Assembly: GCA_012932295.1 (NCBI GenBank)
Contig: JAAONU010000011.1
Location: 17,072,136-17,136,135 of the forward strand
Direction of reading: 5' to 3'
From: Cyclina sinensis
Lineage: Eukaryota; Mollusca; Bivalvia; Venerida; Veneridae
DNA length: 64,000 nt
A program made the translations under genes and the position numbers. The notes below the pieces were generated by a model. That model searched no databases and was not told where the DNA came from. It worked only from the letters and a program-made list of their open reading frames with translations. Shown one piece after another: positions 56,261 to 64,000 of this stretch (positions are counted from its first letter, which is position 1; every line of letters begins with the position of its first letter).

Positions 56261-58165
56261 ACTACATCACGTGACCAATAAGGCAAGAACCTTAAACAGA
56301 ATGTCATATGGACCAAAAGAAACTTGATCGGATATCTTTTGCATAAAGTTATTAGTTTTCTTTAAATGACAAAGATTCAGAAGGAAAAGCAAGCCAGGAG
56401 CGATATTTGACGGTATATTTCTGAGAAAGGGTTTTTCTTGCAAGTAGCCACTTAGCTTAAGTTTTTTAAAGAATATGATAACTATTGAATATAGATAAAT
56501 ATGTCTAGCACACATTTTTTACCTCTTCAAACATTCGACTTCGTTGATATTGCTATGAGCGTTTGTTGTTAACGCTTCTTCATATTTTTGTATTGCTCTT
56601 ATTCACACGCTGATGTCTTAAGCTTCATGACATGCCCAACTATTGGTCTTTTACCGGTCGGTCAAAAACTGATAAACCGTCATATAAAATAAAGAAGGAA
56701 GGTGTAACAAAAATGGTCATAACTTTCTTATTTGTTAATATATTTTAAAATCGCAATCATATTTGAAAAGATAAAACTCTCATAATTTTAAACACGTAAA
56801 TGAAAATCGAATTTAAGGAAATTTAAGCGGGGGAATTTATATGAATATGAGGTAACCTTACTTTGCAAAAGAACTAAATAGTGATTGGGGCTAAAAACGC
56901 AAAATTTCACTAAGATTTTGATGTTTAACTCGTTGTAATAAGTTCATTATATAATTAAGTTAATCATCGCATTCAGTTCCAAATACGTTATTCATTTACG
57001 GAACCAATGATAACTTTATTTTTTTAATTAGAATTACTTAAAGCGGGGGAATGATGAGTTTAAATTAACACCTGTTGTTATTTTTCTGAATTCGGCGATA
57101 CCCGTGAAACGGGACGGAAACCTACGAAAATAGCCGACTACCTATGCTAGTAGGGCAACTATTTATTGTATTCAACCAGCATGAAAATCATCTTTTGGAG
57201 TAAATATGAAATTGAACTGTAGAAACAATTTCATATCGATCTCTGTGTCATGATTAAACAATACATTTTAAGTATGGTTCTTAAGGTACGATGATTAAAA
57301 AAATAAATAAATAAACAGTATTACAGGAGATTTCCCTCAGTTAGTTTTCGTTATATTGTTGTTTTAACAATCCCTGTTTTTGTAACATAATGAGCATGAA
57401 TGTCCATTTAACATCAAAACCAATAATTGTGGAATTCAAAGGTGACAGACATTAACGTAATATAAAATAATGATTATAGACTAAATTTAATTTCGTTTGG
57501 CAAGTTTAGAACAAATGTTCTAATTATTTTCAAATTGGCTCCTTTCGGTAAGGCAAACTGTCAACGGTCCCTTTAGATGTAAGATAAACAGGTCGTTAAT
57601 TGGACACTCTCACCTTTTTTTACCTGATGTTAGGTAAATATACGGGATACTGCCAGTTTAGTGAAAGTTTCAACATGGCATTTTTGCGTCAGAAAATCAG
57701 AAAAGATTACAAGTTTCTGTATGAAGGAGAACCTCTGCCTAAAATTGAAACGTTCGAAATTCGTATTTTGTTTCTTATCATAGAAACACGAAGTTTAAGT
57801 TGAAGCTAAATTAAATGATTGCATGTAACAGTTTCGTTCCTATTGATCATAGTAACAAAAATGTTTTTTGTCTAGCCCAGTCTTTTTTAAATTATCAGTT
57901 AAACTTTGTTTGATAATTTGTATACTTTGAATAAAACAATGGCAAGTTATTAATTGGTGAAAGTTTTTTTTTCTAAACATATTATGCTCCAAACATTTTT
58001 CGTTACCATAATTTTTTTCGTTCTTTTTGAACAATTGTGCCACTTTTATAAAAGATGAATTGTTTTTAACTGTGATTTGTAACTGAAAGCAGTTATTATT
58101 TGGTCTTGTTTATAATATTTACCATTATTATCGTGACATATCATCTTAATAATACTGCTGCAATA
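56261..58165. other. AT-rich non-coding DNA with a single copy of the 58.2 kb repeat unit
   Basis: No gene supported. The segment 56512-56630 (ACATTCGACTTCGTTGATAT ... TTATTCACACGCTGATGTCT) matches 58170-58285 nearly base for base; that second copy is where the 42-bp tandem array starts. Confidence 0.6.
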
Positions 58166-58505
58166 CATTTTTTACCTCTGAACATTCGTCTTCGTTGATA
58201 TTGCTGTGAGCGTTTGTTGTTAACGCTACTTCATATTTTTGCCTTGCTCTTATTCACACGCTGATGTCTTAAGCTTCATGAACTATACATCTTATTCACA
58301 CGCTGATGTCTAAAGCTTCATGAACTATACATCTTATTCACACGCTGATGTCTTAAGCTTCATGAACTATACATCTTATTCACACGCTGATGTCTTAAGC
58401 TTCATGAACTATACATCTTATTCACACGCTGATGTCTTAAGCTTCATGAACTATACATCTTATTCACACGCTGATGTCTAAAGCTTCATGAACTCTACAT
58501 GTTGG
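58166..58505. repeat. 42-bp minisatellite, six copies, grown from a dispersed repeat
   Basis: The unit starts TTATTCACACGCTGATGTCT and ends AGCTTCATGAACTATACATC, with starts at 58250, 58292, 58334, 58376, 58418 and 58460 (exact 42-bp period). Copies differ at one or two sites (TCTTAAG or TCTAAAG). The segment before the array (58166-58249) matches 56512-56595, where only one unit exists. Confidence 0.92.
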
Positions 58506-58509
58506 GTCT

Positions 58510-60470
58510 GAAACCATTTAATGGACTGAGAGAATGTTTGCAAAAAACATTCTCAGATTTGAAAAAAATCTCAGCCAATGTGTTTATATAAGAACCATCA
58601 GAATTTTGAACTTCAGCCAGATCTGTGAATATTGGAAAGTGCTTACACTCCCGTCATTTGAACACAGCTTCAGCTGTACTCTGCTTCTGTTTACTGTAAA
58701 CCAATCTAACTGTCAACCTGACAATTTATAGTTTCTTCAAACAGCCCTGAAGCAGGCTGCTTGTGTCTATTTGAAATTCCAATATTATCTCCTCAAGCTG
58801 TTCAAGCGTTTATTGGAAGCAAAGAGTTTTAAATAGATCTAGACGTAAATTGAATCTTAGTCTCGCGAATTATTTTTTCAAATCTGTGAAAAGAAGACAC
58901 TTCTATACATTTGCACCAAAGAACTTAAGTTTAAAAATCATATAAATGTAAGACTGAAAACTGATAGAAAGATTTATACATTTACTTCAGCTATATCTGA
59001 GATATTATTCACGTAATAATATATTTACCAGTATAGAAATGGATATCTGTTAAAACTTTGGTTTGGTAAATGTGATTAACAATAACGAAAACTTGAGAAA
59101 GTCATTCGCTATTATTATTGTATATAAATAAAGTAAAGAATAAAATAATGGGAGGAAATCCCTTAGTTATTATTCTTTATTGATAAAAAAGAGTTCAATA
59201 CTATTATCCGGCGCCTGCTATCCTGAGAATGTAAATCATTGAATTTTTACAAATTATTTTCATGTCCATTTTATAAAATTAAGTTGTGACCACTCCGAAA
59301 ATTAACAGCTAACGTGCACGGACACGAAAGCTACTGCGATTTAATCAAGAATGATTGCACGTTTTTTGTTTTTGTTATTTTATAATTCCTGGAAAGGTTT
59401 GCCTAATGTCTTTAAAAACGAAAGAAAGTTACAAAAAATGTCTGCTAGAAGTTTGCAAATCAAAAGTCATTTACATCCTATCAGACATAGTCTTGCAAAC
59501 TAGGGATAATTTTACTTGATCTGGAAGCCCTGCACAAGTACGGATGCGTTTCTTCTGCAAAAATAAATGAATTATTTTGCTTGTACGTTGAGCACATTCA
59601 AGAAGGAAAAAAATTAATGAAGTAAATGGTTTATTTCCAGATCTTAAAGATCTCTAGAAATTCTTGATCGTATTAGACCTAGTGGTAGAACCTTACAGCA
59701 TATGATGATGGTTGGCACAACTAAGCCATGCCTTACGGCAAGGTATCATATTGTCAATTCAAGTTCGAGTCCACTCTGGTTGAAAACTTGCATGGCCTTC
59801 AATCTACTCAAAATCTTCACTTGCCATCGTCAGAAGAAAATATTTTATCAAGGTAACAAGATATATTTTGATTTTTCATTTTATTTAAATAGGTCAACCC
59901 ACTTTGGAATGCGATATTAACTCGAAGCCTAATGCTTTCCCTGAAACACACATCAAGAAGAGTACATGTAGAGTTACAAGACCAACTTACGATAAAACTA
60001 CACATGCTAGACATGAATACCATAGCAAATGTATTTCACTGTTCAAATATTTACATACAGAACTCTACTGGACAACTTCAACAGTTGCAAACGTAAGATG
60101 CCTGTTTCAGGATAACTTTACGTTAACAACCAAAGTAAAAAAAGTAAGATTTGGCAGAGAAAATCTGCATGAGCTTCACAGAGGTACATGTATTGAAGAT
60201 TGATGTTTCTAGACATCCCCAATAGGGTTTGAAAAGCCAGGTATATAGTTATTAAAGACTTGTAGAAGTGGACAGTTGCAATGCCTCCGATTTTCAAGGA
60301 TGTAGCTACCAAATGATTTGCATGTGAGTCTTCATACGGCTTGTCTATTTATAATCAACGGCTGCATTCTTGTAGCTAATATGATCAGAGAGAATATGGC
60401 ACCGATTTAGCTCTTTTATTTTCCTCGTACAGCCCATAGAATGGGTCTGGGTTGATACAAAACTCAAACA
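58510..60470. other. Non-coding DNA
   Basis: No supported gene. An open frame at 59904-60203 follows a plausible acceptor (TTTAAATAG at 59893) but has no recognisable domain, and I cannot find a partner exon. Confidence 0.35.
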
Positions 60471-60479
60471 CAGTTTAAA

Positions 60480-61078
60480 CTCAAACACTGTATGCTTATA
60501 TCGTCAGAAGGATTTAAACTCAATCACTATCTGCTGAAACACTATCTGCTGATATCCTCAGAAAGCTTTCAACTCAAACAACATCTGCTGATTTCGCCAG
60601 AAAGATTGAAACTCAATCACTATCTGCTGATATCCTCAGAAAGCTTCAAACTCAAACACCATCTGCTGATATCGCCAGAAAGATTGAAACTCAATCACTA
60701 TCTGCTGATATCCTCAGAAAGCTTTAAACTCAAACACCATCTGCTGATATCACCAGAAAGATTGAAACTCAAACACTATCTGCTGATTTTGCCAGAAAGA
60801 TTGAAACTCAATCACTATCTGCTGATATCCTCCGAAAGCTTCAAACTCAAACACCATCTGTTGATATCGCCAGAAAGATTGAAACTCAAACACTATCTGC
60901 TGATTTTGCCAGAAATATTGTAACTCAATCACTATCTGCTGATATCCTCAGAAAGCTTCAAACACAAACACCATCTGCTGATATCGCCAGAAAGATTGAA
61001 ACTCAAACACTATCTGCTGATATCCTCAGAAAGCTTTAAACTCAAACACCATATGCTGATATCGCCAGAAAGATTTAA
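60480..61078. repeat. 39-bp minisatellite arranged as 78-bp alternating dimers
   Basis: About 15 units share 'ctcaaacacYatctgctgat'. Two types alternate, one with CCTCAGAAAGCTT and one with CGCCAGAAAGATT, giving a 78-bp higher-order period over most of the array. Because 39 is divisible by three, the plus strand stays open for 143 codons (60492-60923), reading alternately LLISSESFKLKHH and LLISPERLKLNHY. There is no start context, splice signal or homologue, so I treat it as non-coding. Confidence 0.9.
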
Positions 61079-61084
61079 AATGTT

Positions 61085-63142
61085 TATTAAAATAAACGAA
61101 TTCTTCTCCAACTTTAAATATTCTGCTATACTAAGGAAAACAATTCTCCTATGGAATAAATCGTTAAACCTCCTAGATACTGAGGATTTTGCAAGACAGT
61201 TAGCTTTTAGCTTCATAAATGTTACTTGAAAGAGCAGAGAATTGGCAATTTGATTTATTTTCAGAATTCTTCTAGGAATGCAAAGTATCAAAAGCCACAT
61301 GTGTTGTTCATTTTTTATGATTACTTCTTAAAAAAGGTTTTGTAATTAAAAAATTCAAAAAATAACAAAACGTACAACCTAAAGCCGTTAAAGAATGTAA
61401 GTTAACGTATTACTTCTATGTATCATTAATCAATACTTTTATTGAAAATGTGTTTATTATTAAACAGCTGTTGCAAAACATGTTGCAACTTGAGCAGGTT
61501 TGTGTTTTATTCTGTTGTCACAGGGAGTGCTTTTGTTTTATATAAAGAAGAATGCAAATTCAAAAGAGGTCTATGGACATAAACTGCTATCTGAAATATT
61601 TGAGAATTAGATTCTGGTTTAAATATTTGTGAAAAAAAGGAAAATATTTCCCACATTTCATAATAGAATTCGAAATTGCTTTTCAGTTTGTCCTGAAAAT
61701 GCATGAAAGCTAAGAAAAACGAACACTATCAGATCAATATTATATCTGCTCTAAACACATACGATATGCTAAAAAGACGTCTACAATACAGTAAATTATG
61801 CAAACACAAAATATATCAATCGTGTTTAACCGTAAAATTTAGAGATACTGTCGTTTAGTTAAATGGTTTTGAAAGATCTGACTGACAACCATTAGCAGTT
61901 GCATGTGTTGAATTTCACAGCTTTTTTCCAGCTCTTTATTGTAGGCATCAGAACTTATCTCTGTGGGTTTGTCCAAATGCACTGTGTCTTTACATTACTA
62001 ACAGTCAAAACAGAAACCCTTACTTAAAAACAAAAACAAAAGTTGAAGTCGGTATAGAAATAAACCACAGTTCATTGCAAAATCACATTTTTTTTGCGTT
62101 TGGGTTCGTCACTGATAGAATACAAATAATTTCAACCACACTGAAATGTTTTACTACTTTATAAATGCATTAATGTATTCTTCCTTAAATAGAGTGTGCT
62201 CTTGAAATTATCGCATTAAGTACCAAGGACATTTCAGCTTGAAAACCGTATTACAATTGTAACTGCATTAAATTAAGGGAAATACCTGAATACCCGAATA
62301 AAAAGTGAAGAATGCCCCCCAAGAGTCAGCTGAGTGAAACACGTCTTGTCAGTGCAGACTCTTGGAGCTGGAGGACAGAATTGTCAGTTGAAATCACGAA
62401 ATTCGTGTCCTATGTTGATAACATCTGTGAGAATTACAATTTAGGTATAAGAGTACTAAAATTCTGTTAAAACTGTTTTCGGGAATGATTACCTCTGAGA
62501 ACCTAAATACGAATCTGTCTGAATAAAAAGTAATGGATACAGAAAGAATACAGGATTAGAATGGGAATCTCTCGAAAAGGTGTAGGATCTGACAAACTTA
62601 AATCAATTATTTTGTAATGCTTTCAACACCGCTTTCGGTTTTTAAGTATTTCTTGCAATATTAATTCACGGGAAAACAACTCATGCATAATTTTGTTTGT
62701 GGTTCGGAGCTAAATATGTAATTTATAACATACACAGACGTAACACACGTTACAAATATACATATGTTGACGTAATTCTACTTCCAATAACTGGTACATT
62801 ATAACAATACGTTCGTTCACTTTCCAAATTGAAAAAAGATATGTATCTATACAAATACGCACAATCATGATAAACTCTCCTATAAAATGAGCTTTAAAAG
62901 TACAGTAATGCAGTTTATTCAACGACAATCGAAAATCTTGCAAACAAATATGTATAGTATATTATGTTTTTAAAACATGTTACATTATCACTTAAAAGTT
63001 TGTTCGAAAACACAAATCTACCATTAGCCTGAGCACAGACACCTATCGGTAAAACTCTATGTATAGTTGGCTTACATCACATAGGAGTTGTTTGTTTATA
63101 TTCGTTTAGAAAATCCTACGATTCTACAACTATTTGTTTTGA
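61085..63142. other. Non-coding DNA, including the probable CNRIP1 3' UTR
   Basis: No exon or repeat supported. On the minus strand the nearest AATAAA downstream of the CNRIP1 stop is at 62914-62919, about 230 bp away, a possible polyadenylation signal. Confidence 0.45.
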
Positions 63143-63307
63143 TCACAAGTATTTCTCTTTCATAATTGTCACATACTTATGACCTTCTTCCATCTTGCAA
63201 TCCATGTCTATTGCCGTCAGTTTCTGGCCCCAGTGGGAATGATCTGTCTCACCGGCTTTGTAAATTTTACACTGTAAACCGATTTTCATATAAACTCCGT
63301 TTTCAAG
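63143..63307 (-). CDS. CNRIP1: CNRIP1 homologue, last coding exon
   Basis: The exon encodes 54 residues from LENGVYMKIGLQCKIYKAGE to YVTIMKEKYL and a TGA stop (63143-63145). On the minus strand it is preceded by a good acceptor (TATATTTCAG at 63308-63317). It starts in phase 0, joining cleanly to the exon at 63625-63781. The H(S)HWG motif and the C-terminal K-E-x-[YF]-L ending match the C-terminal part of vertebrate CNRIP1 (QWG and KESFL). CNRIP1 is a small soluble beta-rich protein that binds the tail of the CB1 cannabinoid receptor in vertebrates. Its role in invertebrates, most of which lack a clear CB1 orthologue, is not established. I identified it by recalled alignment, not a search. 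Confidence 0.82.
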   Translation of the reverse strand, partial: LENGVYMKIGLQCKIYKAGETDHSHWGQKLTAIDMDCKMEEGHKYVTIMKEKYL

Positions 63308-63624
63308 CTGAAATATATGATACAAGCCAAATTAAATTGCAATGTAAATATATCTATTATCAAAGCTCGAGTTTCAACCTCTGAACAATGAAAGGTAACT
63401 AAATAAGTCAGATAACTAAGATAAAATTTACGTTCAAATTCTTTTCTTAATATCTCACTTTTTTTATCCGGCACAATTGGCAAAACATCTACATTTTTAA
63501 GATATTCATATTTGCTGGATGCGACAAATGTTTATTTGTATCGTTGTATGGCTACTTCTGTCAAATTGTCAGTGTGTATTCAATAGTTTGCTTCAGTATA
63601 TTTGTCCTTTAAAGAGAAACGTAC

Positions 63625-63781
63625 CTCCAAAACAAAGAGTAATTCTTTTCTATTTCCTTTTTTGGTCACGTCATATCCGGTAGTTTCATAATGTGTTCTG
63701 TAGGTTTTTGTTTCTTCGCTGTCGTCCTTCTTTTCGTTGGATAACTCAAGCTTGTGTAGCTCTCCATTAATCATCAACTTA
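63625..63781 (-). CDS. CNRIP1: CNRIP1 homologue, penultimate coding exon
   Basis: This 157-bp exon runs from a TTTTAG acceptor (63782-63787 on the minus strand) to a GTACGT donor (63619-63624). It gives one leftover base, then KLMINGELHKLELSNEKKDD and ETKTYRTHYETTGYDVTKKG, ending LLFVLE. The pattern (I-x-G-x-L-x-x-LEL ... Y-x-T-x-Y-[DE]-T-x-G ... T-K-x-G) matches the middle of CNRIP1. The 5' boundary is phase 2, so an upstream exon must exist beyond 64000. The intron between the two exons is 317 bp. Nothing in the sequence indicates a pseudogene. Confidence 0.82.
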
Positions 63782-64000
63782 CTAAAACAGAGAGTTAATA
63801 TTATTAGACTGAAAAATAAAATACTGTTTTTGTATGAAATATGTTATACATTTTTATTATATTTTAGTAATCGAACTACCGAGTATTGTACTACGAGTAT
63901 TAACTTTTAACACATGCATTACAAACATAAATTGACTTTAAGTACAGTAAGAAAATTAACAATAAAACAGGTTTACTCTTTGGTTATAGTGCCTTACCGT

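Noticed and set aside
59904..60203. 99-codon open frame after a possible acceptor
   Set aside because: No homology recognised and no partner exon found; not enough to call a gene.

Overview
This is animal nuclear DNA: AT-rich, intron-bearing and dominated by transposable elements. The repeat content (tandem units built around GTGACCTTGACC-like and 'cataactctg' motifs, a tRNA-derived SINE with a conserved animal-SINE core, L1/CR1-like LINEs, one BEL/Pao element) and the one host gene point to a lophotrochozoan, most likely a bivalve mollusc. That assignment is inference from repeat style. I see no bacterial-type operon, rRNA or genuine tRNA gene.

The only host gene I can support is at the right edge. 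Two minus-strand coding exons (63625-63781 and 63143-63307) with good splice sites encode the C-terminal half of a homologue of CNRIP1, the cannabinoid-receptor-interacting protein. Its 5' exons lie beyond 64000.

From left to right: a foldback repeat (0.7-1.2 kb); tandem and GTGACCTTGACC-type repeats (1.6-3.5 kb); a tandem of tRNA-like SINE units (3.8-4.3 kb); decayed BEL/Pao pol (4.35-5.0 kb) and decayed Tc1 transposase (5.2-5.7 kb); a 2.7 kb element with 12-bp inverted ends holding a higher-order satellite (6.7-9.4 kb); a near full-length degenerate LINE on the minus strand ('LINE A', 11.2-17.05 kb); a hAT transposase remnant (17.2-17.6 kb); a 44-bp minisatellite (19.65-21.4 kb); a foldback element with tandem-repeat arms that now encloses a SINE and a deleted mariner (22.2-24.1 kb); a composite G-rich repeat element, copy 1 (25.3-26.7 kb); a 5'-truncated CR1-like LINE inside a hAT-like inverted-repeat element ('LINE D', 27.2-29.1 kb); a three-level nested insertion (30.7-36.0 kb, containing 'LINE C'); an intact sister copy of its outermost element (36.0-36.5 kb); two further foldbacks (36.7-37.2 and 38.6-39.35 kb); a young, apparently intact BEL/Pao retrotransposon with identical 189-bp LTRs and a 5-bp target duplication (42.8-48.8 kb), itself inside an older element with inverted tandem arms; another minus-strand LINE ('LINE B', 49.7-56.3 kb) whose endonuclease is split by composite element copy 2; minisatellites at 58.2 and 60.5 kb; and the CNRIP1 exons.

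The most notable observations are: (i) in two diverged LINEs, ORF1 and ORF2 lie in one frame separated by a single TAG with no usable AUG for ORF2, suggesting readthrough or non-AUG reinitiation; (ii) three foldback elements of different sequence share one architecture, inverted arms each made of short tandem repeats; (iii) a TIR element carries a tRNA-like pol III box pair inside it; (iv) the stack of nested insertions gives a relative chronology. Apart from the BEL/Pao element, none of the transposon reading frames is intact.
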